A DNA stretch of 64,000 bases, taken from positions 628,490 to 692,489 of the forward strand of contig NZ_LMJB01000005.1 of assembly GCF_001429765.1 (NCBI RefSeq), written 5' to 3'. Below are positions 43,547-53,460 of the stretch, piece by piece (position 1 is the first letter of the stretch; each line of letters opens with the position of its first letter). The translations under genes were made by a program, and so were the position numbers. This DNA is from Flavobacterium sp. Root901. Its GTDB lineage: Bacteria > Bacteroidota > Bacteroidia > Flavobacteriales > Flavobacteriaceae. The notes under the pieces were generated by a model. The model was not told the origin of the DNA, did not search any database, and saw only the letters and a program-made list of their open reading frames with translations.

Positions 43547-44974
43547 TTATACCTGAACGCGTTTCCACTTCCCTCTTTTATAAAAAAAGATTCCAGCTAA
43601 AGTGATAGCCGTTTCTGCTATAGGAATGGCGATAAAAACTCCGGTTGGACCCATATTAAAATGTTTTGCCAATACAAAAGCTAAAGGAATCTGGAACAGC
43701 CAAAATCCGAAGAAATTAATTCCCGTTGGCGTCCACGTATCTCCTGCTCCATTAAAAGTATTAATCAAAACCATCCCAATTCCGTAAAAAATAAATCCAA
43801 TACTCATAATCTGCAGTGCTTCAACTGCAATGGATTTTACCATTTCATCATTTGTAAAAAATGAAATAATATATTTTCCGAAACAAAGAGTAATTATCAT
43901 GATTGAAAACATGAAAATAACATTATATCTTGCTGTGGTATAAACTGATTTTTCGGCACGCTCAATTTGTTTTGCTCCTAAATTCTGTCCAACTAAAGTT
44001 GCCGCGGCATTACTTAATCCCCATGCCGGAAGAATAAAAAACATCATAATTCTCAATGCTGTCTGATAACCTGCAGAACCATGATCACCACCCGTTGTTG
44101 CTACTAATTGTGCTAAGAAAATCCAGCTGCAGGAAGCAATTACAAATTGTAAAATTCCCGGAGCTGCAATTTTTACTAAAGCTTTTATCTGTTTGAAATC
44201 CGGAGCGAAATAGGCAATTTTAATTTTTAAAATACCATTTCCAAAAAACAAATGATACACTTGATATAAAACACCAATACTTCTTCCTATAGATGTTGCT
44301 AAAGCAGCTCCAATTAATCCGAAAGCAGGAATTGGTCCAAGACCGTTAATTAAAATCGGACATAAAATGATATTGCAGATGTTAGCGATCCAAAGACTTT
44401 TCATTGCAATTGCAGCATTTCCGGCCCCGCGAAAAATTCCGTTTATTAAAAACAAAAGCATAATGCATAAACTGGAACCAATCATTATTTGAGTAAATCG
44501 GTAACCATGTTCAGCTGATTCTACTGACGAACCCATTAAAATCAAAATATCTTTTGCATAAATAATTCCGAAAATACTCAGCATACTATTTACTGCAAAA
44601 GCAATAATGATAGCCTGCATTCCGGCTTTTGCTGCAGCAATTGGATCCTTTTCTCCAATTCGTCTGGCTACAACTGCAGTTGCCGCCATGCTCATTCCGA
44701 TCGCTAATGAATATATAATTGTCAGGACTGACTCTGTTAAGCCAACAGTTTGAATAGCAAAACTGCTGTGCTCCAAATGTCCAACAAAATACAAATCGAC
44801 CAGAGCAAAAACCGATTCCATCATCATTTCTAAAACCATCGGAATGGCTAATAGAATTACGGCTTTTTTTATGCTTCCGGCAGTATAATCAAATGATTCG
44901 TCTCCTTTTAAGGCTTGTTTTAATGTGGTAAAAATTTTAGAAAAGAAGCTTTTCTTTATAGTTGTTTCTGTCAT
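43547..44974 (-). CDS. MATE family efflux transporter
   Basis: A 475-residue, twelve-helix protein with the two repeated MatE halves (first near AVILLAIPMVLEMMMESVFALVDLYFV, second near ALVKIAAPGILQFVIASCSW). Such pumps export cationic drugs or toxic metabolites using Na+ or H+ gradients. It faces dusB across a shared terminator and has a symmetric site in its leader, so it may be specifically regulated. Substrate is unknown. Confidence 0.92.
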   Translation of the reverse strand: MTETTIKKSFFSKIFTTLKQALKGDESFDYTAGSIKKAVILLAIPMVLEMMMESVFALVDLYFVGHLEHSSFAIQTVGLTESVLTIIYSLAIGMSMAATAVVARRIGEKDPIAAAKAGMQAIIIAFAVNSMLSIFGIIYAKDILILMGSSVESAEHGYRFTQIMIGSSLCIMLLFLINGIFRGAGNAAIAMKSLWIANICNIILCPILINGLGPIPAFGLIGAALATSIGRSIGVLYQVYHLFFGNGILKIKIAYFAPDFKQIKALVKIAAPGILQFVIASCSWIFLAQLVATTGGDHGSAGYQTALRIMMFFILPAWGLSNAAATLVGQNLGAKQIERAEKSVYTTARYNVIFMFSIMIITLCFGKYIISFFTNDEMVKSIAVEALQIMSIGFIFYGIGMVLINTFNGAGDTWTPTGINFFGFWLFQIPLAFVLAKHFNMGPTGVFIAIPIAETAITLAGIFFYKRGKWKRVQV

Positions 44975-45001
44975 GATATATTAGGATAAATGATAAAATT
45001 G

Positions 45002-45023
45002 GTTCAGATGTTATGATCTGAAC
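45002..45023. promoter_or_regulatory. palindrome upstream of the MATE gene
   Basis: GTTCAGAT and ATCTGAAC form a perfect 8-bp inverted repeat with a 6-base spacer, 27 bases before the MATE start. It is either a dimeric regulator site or a leader hairpin. Confidence 0.5.
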
Positions 45024-45145
45024 TAAAAAATAAAAACGTAAGTATCCTAAATTATTCTAAAAAATAAAATTAGGATTAGGCAGAAACAATCATATGCTGT
45101 AGTTTTTCAAGGCGGTAAATATAAGTAATATTTTGAAAGAAAAAA

Positions 45146-46345
45146 TTAATCCAATAATTTTTTACTCACACGGCTGCTTGCAATAAGTGAAGCAACAAAT
45201 CCGAGAGAGATAATAGTTGTCATTACGATCACCACATTTTCTAATGTAAAAACGACCGGATAGGCCAGAGTGGGCGTAATCATTATAAGCTCAAATTGCT
45301 GCTGCAGAATTACTAAAATAATCCCCAGCCCAAGTCCTATCAGACCTCCAAAAATACTTAACAAAGTTCCCTGAAGCAGAAATATTTTTCTGAGATTATT
45401 GATTTCTGTTCCAAGATTAAAAAGGGTTTTAAGGTTTCCTTTTTTATCTAAAATCATCATAATTAATGCCCCGACTAAGTTAAAAAGGGCTACAATAATT
45501 ACGAGTGTAAAAATTAAATAAACTGCAATGTTCTCGGTATTAAGCATTTTATATAAAGACTCGTTAAGCTGGGCTCTGTTTTTTAAAGTAATTTTATTAT
45601 GAAAGATTTTTTCCAGCTGTGTTTTTACCGCATTTTCATCTGCGTTTTCTTTCAATTTAAACTCAAGTCCTGAAATTTGATTGGGTTTATACATCAGTAA
45701 TTCCTGTGTTAAACCTAAATCTGCAAATACATATTTAGAATCCAGATCTTCGCTGATTGAATAGATACCAACGGGTAAAACATCTGTTTTATTAAATGCC
45801 TCCTCAGGATTTTCAATGGCCCCTTTTCCGGGTTTTGGAGCAAATATCTGTAATGGATTTTCAAAATCAAGAATCCCCATCGAAAAATCCTGTGCTATTC
45901 CGTAACCGATAACAACCTGATAAGAATCTGGTTTTAACCATTGTCCGTTAAAAAGCTTTTTTTTAATGTCGTTTACAACAGGATAAATACTATCAACTCC
46001 CTTTAAATAAGTAACATGCTGTTTGTCTTTAAATAAAAACAAAACACGTTCTTCAATGATTTTTGTGTAGGAAGCAACACCTTCAATTTTTTTAATCTGA
46101 TTTTCTTCTTGCGGAGAAATTAAGAATGATTTTCCATAAGTACTTGTCATCTTTAAATCCGGATCAATCTCGTTTGTAAAAGAAAGACTGAAAACTTTTA
46201 ATCCGCTGAAAACGGACAGCACTACAAACAAAGCCATTGTACCAACAATAATTCCCAGGCTGGCAATTAAATTGATGATGTTAATAGCGTTATTTTTACT
46301 TAAACTAAAAAGATAACGTTTGGCTATGTATAATGGGAAATTCAA
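45146..46345 (-). CDS. LolC/LolE-type ABC transporter permease
   Basis: A 399-residue FtsX-family permease with one N-terminal helix (NAINIINLIASLGIIVGTMALFVVLSVFSG), a periplasmic MacB-like domain of about 220 residues, and three C-terminal helices. This matches LolC/LolE, which release lipoproteins to LolA. The start is one base after the rbfA stop, so the two form an operon. No ATPase gene is adjacent. A general macrolide/peptide export role is the alternative. Confidence 0.85.
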   Translation of the reverse strand: MNFPLYIAKRYLFSLSKNNAINIINLIASLGIIVGTMALFVVLSVFSGLKVFSLSFTNEIDPDLKMTSTYGKSFLISPQEENQIKKIEGVASYTKIIEERVLFLFKDKQHVTYLKGVDSIYPVVNDIKKKLFNGQWLKPDSYQVVIGYGIAQDFSMGILDFENPLQIFAPKPGKGAIENPEEAFNKTDVLPVGIYSISEDLDSKYVFADLGLTQELLMYKPNQISGLEFKLKENADENAVKTQLEKIFHNKITLKNRAQLNESLYKMLNTENIAVYLIFTLVIIVALFNLVGALIMMILDKKGNLKTLFNLGTEINNLRKIFLLQGTLLSIFGGLIGLGLGIILVILQQQFELIMITPTLAYPVVFTLENVVIVMTTIISLGFVASLIASSRVSKKLLD

Positions 46346-46346
46346 T

Positions 46347-46739
46347 TTATGATTTTCTTCTTTTTTCTAAAAGATCACGGTTTTCAATCGGGTTTTCTTT
46401 TCCAGCTAAAGCATTGTCGATTTTTTCGATATAATCTAAAGAATCATCGATAAAGAAAACCAAGTTTGGCACACGGCGTAATTGTAAACGCACACGCTGC
46501 GACAAATCATGTTTTATTAAAGTAGTATTTGATTTTATTCCTTCTAAAGTTTCTTTTGCTTTTTCCTGAGGAAAAATGCTTAAATATACCGTTGCCACAG
46601 ATAAATCTGAGGTTACACTAACTTTGGATACTGAAATTACCAAATTGCTAACTCCATTTTTTCGCACTTCACCCTGCAGGATGTCAACCAAATCTTTTTG
46701 AATGACGCTGCCTATTTTTTTCTGTCTATTTGTTTCCAT
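46347..46739 (-). CDS. rbfA: ribosome-binding factor A
   Basis: A 130-residue KH-fold protein: MET-RQKKIGSVIQKDLVDILQ at the start, LVISVSKVSVTSDLSVATVYLSIF in the core and LQLRRVPNLVFFIDDSLDY near the end, all typical of RbfA. It assists maturation of the 30S subunit (16S rRNA helix 1). A promoter lies so close upstream that the mRNA may be leaderless. Confidence 0.93.
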   Translation of the reverse strand: METNRQKKIGSVIQKDLVDILQGEVRKNGVSNLVISVSKVSVTSDLSVATVYLSIFPQEKAKETLEGIKSNTTLIKHDLSQRVRLQLRRVPNLVFFIDDSLDYIEKIDNALAGKENPIENRDLLEKRRKS

Positions 46740-46743
46740 AGTG

Positions 46744-46776
46744 CAAAAATACTATTTTTAAATTCATTCGGTGCAA
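46744..46776 (-). promoter_or_regulatory. promoter of rbfA
   Basis: On the minus strand TTG (46774-46776) is followed after 22 bases by TATTTTTG (46744-46751), matching the Bacteroidota -33/-7 consensus. Transcription would begin within a few bases of the rbfA ATG. Confidence 0.6.
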
Positions 46777-46803
46777 TTTTTCATAATCAACAATTTCATC
46801 AAT

Positions 46804-46833
46804 AAAAAAAGAGCTTATTCAGCTCCTTTTTTT
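46804..46833 (-). terminator. terminator after the EnvC-like gene
   Basis: A short GAGCT/AGCTC stem (46811-46815 and 46821-46825) with A/T runs on both sides begins 2 bases after the EnvC-like stop, on the minus strand. Confidence 0.75.
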
Positions 46834-46834
46834 A

Positions 46835-48088
46835 TTATCTCTTTTGCAACCAATTTTCAGGATCGGAGTTTGTTGTATTTTGAAGAATCAAAAATTTGAT
46901 TATCGTTTTTCCGGTATCGCCGCTGGTTCTTACTTTTCCAATATTTTGTTTAATTGAAACTTTTTCGCCTTTGCTTACAAATACTTTGCTAAGGTTTTGA
47001 TAAACGCTGAAGTAATCTCCATGCTGGATCATCACTACGGTATTTACCGGAGATAAAACCATTACACTAAAAACTTCGCCGGCAAAAACGGCTCTTGCAC
47101 TTGCACCATCTTCTGTCGTAATCTCAACTCCGGAATTGTGTACAGAAATTGAAGGATATAAAGGATGGGGCTGATCTCCGTAACCTAAAGATATAAATCC
47201 TTTTTCTACAGGCCATGGAAGCCTTCCTTTGTTTGCTTTAAAGTCAGCCGCTAAAACTTTATCTTCCGGCGTCATTGCAATTTTAGAAGATGAAACCGGT
47301 GCTTTTGAAGCTGTCGAACCAGGATTTTCTTTTGCTTTTTCTGCTGCTGCTTTTCTATTTGCTTCAGCAATTGCTTCACGAATTAAACGATCAATCTGCC
47401 TGTCGATTCTTTTCGATTCACTTTGTTTGGATCTAATATCTGCAGCAATTCTGTTTTTATCTTTTTTAATAGCATTAACCAGTTTTTGCTGTTCCTTTTT
47501 TTCTACTTCTAAACTCTGTTTTTCTTTTTGATTTTCAACAATAATCTTTTTCTTAACCTGTCTTTGTCCGTCTAACTTTGCATTGTATTCTACTAATTGT
47601 GCGCTTTTATCCTGAATTTCTAAACCTTGGTTTTTTCTAAAAGCTGTATATTGTTTTAAGTATTGTGCTCGTTTGTACGCCTGTAAAAAACTTTCTGAAG
47701 ACAAAATAAACATAGCCCTGCTCTGCTCAGAACGGCTTTTATATGATTTCAGGATCATTTTTGCATAATCTTCTTTTAATACTGCCAGTTCTTTTTTTAG
47801 TTTATTAACCTTAACTTGATTAATATACATATCGTTGCTTAAAATTCTTTCCTGCTTTGCTGTTGTGTTAATCAGTTTTTCTTTAAGCTTGATTTTGTTT
47901 GCCTGAATTAAATATTCGTTTACTGCTGATTTTTCTTTTTTTCTTACAGACTGCAGCATTTTTTCATTGTCTTTAATTTCCTGTAGAATCTGCGCTTTGC
48001 GCTGTTCAAGTTTTTCTTGCTGCGAATCTTGTGCCCAGACAAAAGTCGTAGCGCAAACAAAAATTAGGCTTAGGAGAAATTTTGGCAT
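46835..48088 (-). CDS. EnvC-like murein hydrolase activator
   Basis: A 417-residue protein with signal peptide ending TTFVWAQ, a long coiled coil (about residues 22-260) and a C-terminal LytM/M23 domain. The zinc ligands of active M23 peptidases are changed: HNSGVEI has Glu in place of Asp, and the HxH segment reads QNLSKV. It is thus a non-enzymatic activator of amidases, as EnvC is, acting at division in the periplasm. It is followed by a terminator and preceded by the DUF4292 gene in the same operon. Confidence 0.9.
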   Translation of the reverse strand: MPKFLLSLIFVCATTFVWAQDSQQEKLEQRKAQILQEIKDNEKMLQSVRKKEKSAVNEYLIQANKIKLKEKLINTTAKQERILSNDMYINQVKVNKLKKELAVLKEDYAKMILKSYKSRSEQSRAMFILSSESFLQAYKRAQYLKQYTAFRKNQGLEIQDKSAQLVEYNAKLDGQRQVKKKIIVENQKEKQSLEVEKKEQQKLVNAIKKDKNRIAADIRSKQSESKRIDRQIDRLIREAIAEANRKAAAEKAKENPGSTASKAPVSSSKIAMTPEDKVLAADFKANKGRLPWPVEKGFISLGYGDQPHPLYPSISVHNSGVEITTEDGASARAVFAGEVFSVMVLSPVNTVVMIQHGDYFSVYQNLSKVFVSKGEKVSIKQNIGKVRTSGDTGKTIIKFLILQNTTNSDPENWLQKR

Positions 48089-48112
48089 CTTTCTATTTTT
48101 CTTTTTGCAAAT

Positions 48113-48892
48113 TTACTTAATTAAAACTTTTTTATAACCGCCCGGCACACTATACGGAAAAGAAAGTTCTTCGTTGAATGAAATATTATTATAATTCAAA
48201 TTAATATTGGTTGTTCCTTTTGGCTGAACTGCATTAATTATCAGCGTTGTTGGAATCGTTCCCTGATTGAATGTTTTAGCATCAGCATAATTGATTTCTA
48301 ATTTTCTGTTTTCAGACGGCTGAGAAATTTCTTCTTTTTGTACTAAATATTTTTCAGGATCCAGATAAAATGCTTTTTTGATATTTTGATCTTTTTCATC
48401 TTCTAATTTAAAAAGATTCTCTACAATGGTCTGCGTGTAATTTCCTTTTCGTAAATCGTCGAAGGCTTCTCCAATAAGTAAATTTTGTACTTTATTATAG
48501 TCCAATTCAGTTCCGAGCCATTTGCTCAAACTGCTAAAATCTCCTTCATAATATGTGCTGTTTATTTTTTCGTAATAACTTACGGCTGTTGGTGTTATTA
48601 AAGCTTTTGCCATTGTTATTCCTAAAAAACGAACGCTTATTAAAATTTGTTTGTCTTTTTCGATTCTTATCTCTGCCGTAACATTTTGACTTTGTTTCTC
48701 ATCAGTATATTTTGCACTTGCTTTAATATATAAGGTCGAAAAATCCAGTTTGTTTTCGTAATGTTTCTCTATTGCTTTGTTGTCTTTTTTAGCGATAACT
48801 TCAGTTGCCGCATTGTTCTGTACAGCAACGGCTTTTGATTTACAAGAAATCACAAAAACTGACATTACTGCGATTATAATATATTTTTTCAT
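48113..48892 (-). CDS. DUF4292 lipoprotein
   Basis: A 259-residue lipoprotein (signal ending VFVISCKS, Cys17) with a LolA/LolB-like beta fold typical of DUF4292 proteins, which are widespread in Bacteroidota. It lies between a TPR gene and the EnvC-like gene, all in one direction with short gaps, a conserved arrangement in this phylum. It probably works in envelope biogenesis; the exact function is not established. Confidence 0.87.
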   Translation of the reverse strand: MKKYIIIAVMSVFVISCKSKAVAVQNNAATEVIAKKDNKAIEKHYENKLDFSTLYIKASAKYTDEKQSQNVTAEIRIEKDKQILISVRFLGITMAKALITPTAVSYYEKINSTYYEGDFSSLSKWLGTELDYNKVQNLLIGEAFDDLRKGNYTQTIVENLFKLEDEKDQNIKKAFYLDPEKYLVQKEEISQPSENRKLEINYADAKTFNQGTIPTTLIINAVQPKGTTNINLNYNNISFNEELSFPYSVPGGYKKVLIK

Positions 48893-48904
48893 CGTATGTT
48901 CTCC

Positions 48905-50254
48905 TTACTTCTTTTGTTTTAATAATTCATTTGCCTTCAAAAAGTATTCCTCTTTTTTCTTAGCATCTCCTAATCCATTATACGCCTCTCCAAGTTGAAT
49001 ATTAAAATTTGCTTCTAATTTTTTGTCGTCAACAACATAATCTAATCCCATTTCTAAAACGGTTTTTGCATTTTTAAATTGCTGAAGCTGATTACTGCCC
49101 AATCCTGCATAGTAATAAAATTGAGGCTGACTCGGATAAACTTCAATCATAGTCATGGCTCTTTTTGTCATTGGCGCAAATTGTTTTGCCAGAGCGTAAG
49201 CATCGAGCAAAAGCAGATTAGTTTCGCGATCTGTATCTGAATTGGTCATTAAATCTTTTTCGTAATATTTAATGGCATTTTCAAATTGGTTTTTGCTGTG
49301 ATAAAATTTTCCAATTTCTTTTGCAACATCAACCTCTTTATCGTTGTCAAAATATGAAATGGCTTTTTCAAGATCCGCAGCGTACTGTGGATTTTTATTG
49401 ACATAAATCAAAAATTCATTTAAAGTACGGTGCTTTATTTTTGAATCAATTTTTGAACTTGACAAAATAACATTCATCGACTTAATTGCTTTATCTGTCT
49501 GATTTGCGTCTAAATATCCTTTAAAAAGACTAACCTGCGCCCATTCAGAATTTGGAATTTCCTTCGCTAACTGTTTTGCAACATCAAGAGCTTTGTCTGT
49601 TTCTTCCGATTTTGAGTATAAAAAAATCAGATTTACATAATTGGATTCTTCTTTCGGATTCTTTTTAATCTGATCAATCAAATTTGAAATCTCGGCATTT
49701 TGATATTTCCCTTGTGATAAAATCTGCATTTTATAACGATCCCGATCTTCAGATTTGCCGAATTTATCATTCATTTCATTAATCGCTGTAAGTGCTTTAT
49801 CATATTGATTTGTAAGCATATATAACGATATTAAATCGTCTTTATATTCTTCGTCAAAAACAATAATTTTCTGAATCGTTTCTATCGCAAGCGGATAATT
49901 TTTGGTTTCATAACTTACATCGTAAATACCTAACCAATACCATTTATTTTTTGGATTTAACTGCGTGGCTTTTTCAAAAGCGTTTTGGGCATTTTGATAT
50001 TCTTTCAGCGCCAGATAATTTTTTCCAACTTCAAAATAAGCGACAGCATCAGAAGGTTTTATTTTAATACATTTTTCTAACGAAGCTATGGCTTTATCAT
50101 AATTTTCGATTCCTTTTTGTTTCAAAGATTCGTAAAAAGCATCCTGATAATCATCTGGTGCCAAAGCAATATCTTCCGGTTCTGTTTGTGCAGAAACCGA
50201 AGCTGAATTGCTGAATAAAGCAAAAAATAAAATTATCAAAATACCTTTTTTCAT
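48905..50254 (-). CDS. TPR-repeat protein
   Basis: A 449-residue secreted protein with signal peptide ending SASVSAQ and about ten TPR-type helical repeats (for example AVAYFEVGKNYLALKEYQNA; YYYAGLGSNQLQQFKNAKTV). It is a periplasmic scaffold, encoded 12 bases upstream of DUF4292. Its partners are probably envelope assembly proteins. Confidence 0.88.
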   Translation of the reverse strand: MKKGILIILFFALFSNSASVSAQTEPEDIALAPDDYQDAFYESLKQKGIENYDKAIASLEKCIKIKPSDAVAYFEVGKNYLALKEYQNAQNAFEKATQLNPKNKWYWLGIYDVSYETKNYPLAIETIQKIIVFDEEYKDDLISLYMLTNQYDKALTAINEMNDKFGKSEDRDRYKMQILSQGKYQNAEISNLIDQIKKNPKEESNYVNLIFLYSKSEETDKALDVAKQLAKEIPNSEWAQVSLFKGYLDANQTDKAIKSMNVILSSSKIDSKIKHRTLNEFLIYVNKNPQYAADLEKAISYFDNDKEVDVAKEIGKFYHSKNQFENAIKYYEKDLMTNSDTDRETNLLLLDAYALAKQFAPMTKRAMTMIEVYPSQPQFYYYAGLGSNQLQQFKNAKTVLEMGLDYVVDDKKLEANFNIQLGEAYNGLGDAKKKEEYFLKANELLKQKK

Positions 50255-50295
50255 CCTTTTTTATGATTTCATTTTATTCAAAAATGAATCGGTTT

Positions 50296-51312
50296 TTATT
50301 CTAAAACTGAATAATCTCCAATGCTGATACTTGTAAACTTACCATCATAACTAACATGATTTCCTATCATTGCATTATCTAAGTTAGCATTTTTTATTTG
50401 AGAATAAGTCTGTATTAAGCTATTTTTAATAGAACTGTCAATTATCTGGCAGCCTTTTCCAACAGAAACATTTGGTCCGACTGTTGTGTTTTTCAGCACA
50501 ACATTTTCTCCAATATAACATGGCGGAATAATTGTTGCGTTTTCTAAAGTTACATTGTAATCTACCAAATGCTCTCCGTCGTTATGCAAAAACCCAAGCA
50601 TTCTGGAGTTCGTTTCTACGGTAACATCTTTGTTTCCGCAGTCCATCCATTCGTCTACACTTCCGGTTTTAAAAACTTTTCCGTTCGCCATCATGGCTTT
50701 AATTCCGTCGTTGATTTGATATTCTCCTCCGTTTTGAATATTATTATCTAAAACGCCCTGAAGTTCTTTTTTAAGATCTCCTACTTCTTTGAAATAATAA
50801 ATTCCGATGACAGCAAGATCACTGACAAACTCTTTTGGTTTTTCAACCAATTCTATAATTTCGTTATTCTGATTAAGTTTTACAACTCCAAAAGCTTCCG
50901 GCTGATCTACTTGTTTTACCCAGATTACAGCATCTGCAGAAGGGTCAAGTTCAAAGTCAGCTCTGATTAAAGTATCCGCGTAAGCGATAACAGCAGGACC
51001 AGATAAAGAATCTTTTGCACACATAATGGCATGACCTGTTCCTAAAGGTAAATCCTGACGGTAAATTGAAGCTTTTGCTCCTAAACCTTTTGCCAAATCC
51101 TGTAAACTCTCGACAACATCATCTCCAAAAAATGCTTCATCTCCAAGAATAAAGGCAACTTCTTCGATTGGCTGTTTTAATATTTTGGCAATATCTTCAA
51201 CTAAACGGTGAACTATTGATTTTCCTGCAACTGGAATTAATGGTTTTGGAACTGTTAATGTATGTGGACGAAGTCTTGATCCGCGACCCGCCATTGGAAC
51301 GATTATTTTCAT
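50296..51312 (-). CDS. sugar-1-phosphate nucleotidyltransferase
   Basis: A 338-residue protein with the nucleotidyltransferase start MKIIVPMAGRGSRLRPHT and the PKPLIPVAGK loop (GxGxRxxP-K), followed by a left-handed beta-helix tail (NVTLENATIIPPCYIGENVV). It forms NDP-sugars, most likely dTDP- or UDP-glucose type, for surface polysaccharide. The substrate is not fixed by the sequence. Confidence 0.9.
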   Translation of the reverse strand: MKIIVPMAGRGSRLRPHTLTVPKPLIPVAGKSIVHRLVEDIAKILKQPIEEVAFILGDEAFFGDDVVESLQDLAKGLGAKASIYRQDLPLGTGHAIMCAKDSLSGPAVIAYADTLIRADFELDPSADAVIWVKQVDQPEAFGVVKLNQNNEIIELVEKPKEFVSDLAVIGIYYFKEVGDLKKELQGVLDNNIQNGGEYQINDGIKAMMANGKVFKTGSVDEWMDCGNKDVTVETNSRMLGFLHNDGEHLVDYNVTLENATIIPPCYIGENVVLKNTTVGPNVSVGKGCQIIDSSIKNSLIQTYSQIKNANLDNAMIGNHVSYDGKFTSISIGDYSVLE

Positions 51313-51442
51313 GTAATTCTATTTTATATGTGAAGATGAAAATCTTCTGTTTGGTTAGTTCAAGTTTTAAATACAAAATCCGTAAATATTTACGAAAATT
51401 TAATTATTTTAAGTACAGTAAAAACTGAAAACTGCGACTGAA

Positions 51443-51877
51443 TTATTTCACTCCTGTACTTCCAAATCCGCCTGCTCCTCTTGATGTTTCAGTAAGTTCT
51501 TCCACTTCAATCCACTCTGCTCTTTCGTGTTTGGCAATAATTAATTGTGCTATTCTTTCACCGTTTTCGATTACAAATTCTTCATTTGATAAATTAACTA
51601 AAATAACACCTATTTCTCCTCTGTAATCAGCATCGACAGTCCCTGGAGAATTCAAAACTGTTACTCCTTTTTTTGCTGCCAATCCGCTTCTTGGCCTTAC
51701 CTGTGCCTCGTAACCAATTGGTAATTCAATAAAAAGACCAGTTTTTACGATTGTTCTTTCTAAAGGTTTTAACGTAATTGGCTCTGTAATATTGGCACGC
51801 AAATCCATTCCTGCAGAAGCTATAGTTTCGTAATTTGGTAAATCGTGTTGTGATTTATTGATAATTTGTATTTTCAT
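51443..51877 (-). CDS. dut: dUTP diphosphatase
   Basis: A 144-residue trimeric dUTPase with all five motifs: [39 protein letters not shown] and the C-terminal [10 protein letters not shown]. It hydrolyses dUTP to dUMP, keeping uracil out of DNA and supplying thymidylate synthesis. Confidence 0.96.
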   Translation of the reverse strand: MKIQIINKSQHDLPNYETIASAGMDLRANITEPITLKPLERTIVKTGLFIELPIGYEAQVRPRSGLAAKKGVTVLNSPGTVDADYRGEIGVILVNLSNEEFVIENGERIAQLIIAKHERAEWIEVEELTETSRGAGGFGSTGVK

Positions 51878-51906
51878 TTTTATTATAAAAGATTAAAAAA
51901 GCACAA

Positions 51907-53367
51907 TTACTTTCTATTCATTATTCCTTTGATTGTGTCTTTTTCGTTGTGATAAACAAAGTACATAAAGCCTAATAATAACGGAATTCCAACGAAATAA
52001 TTTTCTCTGAATCCATAAAATGAAATAGCAGAAAATAAAATGGAAATTCCTAAATAAGCTGAAATTTTATTCATATCATAAGGTATCGGATAAAATTTAT
52101 TCCCTAAAACATATGATATTAACATCATGCTTCCATATGCAGAAATTGTTGCAATTGCAGAACCATAATAACTGTATTTCGGAATTAAAAAATAATTTAA
52201 AACCAAGGTTACAATTGCACCAACAATTGAAATATAAGCTCCAATTTTTGTTTTGTCTGTTAACTTATACCAAACTGATAAGTTATTGTAGATCCCTAAA
52301 AAGAAATTTGCCAGAATAATTAACGGCACTACTTTCATGGCTTCCCAATAAGATTTATTGTCAAGCAAAAGATATTTCAGAATGTCTGCAAAAACGATTA
52401 CTCCTAATAAAATTAAAGAACCTAAAATCACAAAATATTTTGTAATAACGGCATACGTCTGCGGCGCATTTTCATTTTTTGCATGACTGAAAAAGAAAGG
52501 TTCAATTCCTAATCTGAAAGCTGTTGCAAACAAAACCATAAATAATCCTAGTTTGTAACAAGCAGAATAAGCCCCAACTTCAGATTTTGCAAGATTTTCC
52601 GGAAGTAAATATCCCAGTAAGATTTTATCAAAATGTTCGTTAACTGCAAATGCAAGTCCGGCCACTAAAATTGGAAGTCCGTATTTCATCATTTTTTTCC
52701 AAAGTACGGGATCGAATTTTCGTCCAAGCGAAAGATAATTGGGAGAAAGAACTATAAATGTTGCTAAACTTGCCAGAAGATTGGCGATGAAAATATAAGC
52801 AATCTGAAAATTTTCTACATATAAATTATCCCACACAGAATTAGGATTTGATGCGGCCAATTTTGGGAGATACATTAAAAAGAAAATATTCAATATTAAA
52901 TTGATCACAACATTCCCAATTTTGATTGCGGCGTAAACCATAGGGCGCTGATTTGCTCTTAATTTTGAAAACGGAACCAAAACCAGTGCGTCTAAAACTA
53001 AAATCCAAACCGAATACGTAATATACTGCGCATCAACTTCTGCCCAATTTGCTAATGTATTTCTAAAAATTAAAGCTGCAAATAAAAATCCAATAGAGGA
53101 CCAAAATATAGATATTGTCGAAGTAGCTATAACATTCTTCTTGTCTTCTTCGGCACTGTAAAATCTAAAAAAAGCCGTTTCCATTCCGTAAGAAAGAACT
53201 ACGTTAAAGAACACCATCCAAGACAAAACAATTGAAACTTCTCCGTATTCTGCCGTTGGTAAAATACCTGTATATAATCTGACCAATAAAAAACTGAGCA
53301 TTCGTGGTAAAACGGTTGCCAGTCCATAAATCGCAGTTTGCTTGAATAGATTTTTATATAATCCCAA
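51907..53367 (-). CDS. oligosaccharide flippase (Wzx-like)
   Basis: A 486-residue protein with about fourteen membrane helices and the opening YKNLFKQTAIYGLATVLPRM typical of polysaccharide biosynthesis exporters. It would flip lipid-linked oligosaccharides to the periplasmic face. A TATTTTTG promoter element (53394-53401) lies 27 bases upstream. It is 29 bases upstream of dut and near the nucleotidyltransferase, consistent with an envelope operon. Confidence 0.9.
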   Translation of the reverse strand: MGLYKNLFKQTAIYGLATVLPRMLSFLLVRLYTGILPTAEYGEVSIVLSWMVFFNVVLSYGMETAFFRFYSAEEDKKNVIATSTISIFWSSIGFLFAALIFRNTLANWAEVDAQYITYSVWILVLDALVLVPFSKLRANQRPMVYAAIKIGNVVINLILNIFFLMYLPKLAASNPNSVWDNLYVENFQIAYIFIANLLASLATFIVLSPNYLSLGRKFDPVLWKKMMKYGLPILVAGLAFAVNEHFDKILLGYLLPENLAKSEVGAYSACYKLGLFMVLFATAFRLGIEPFFFSHAKNENAPQTYAVITKYFVILGSLILLGVIVFADILKYLLLDNKSYWEAMKVVPLIILANFFLGIYNNLSVWYKLTDKTKIGAYISIVGAIVTLVLNYFLIPKYSYYGSAIATISAYGSMMLISYVLGNKFYPIPYDMNKISAYLGISILFSAISFYGFRENYFVGIPLLLGFMYFVYHNEKDTIKGIMNRK

Positions 53368-53460
53368 AATAATTCATAATAAAGTTCGTGAAACAAAAAT
53401 AACCAATTCTTTGGTTTATTAGAGATTTTGAAGGTTCAATAAAAAAAGTTAGTGAGAATT

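Noticed and set aside
46835..48088. M23 peptidase damaged by mutation
   Set aside because: Missing zinc ligands are expected for EnvC-type activators, and the protein is full length.
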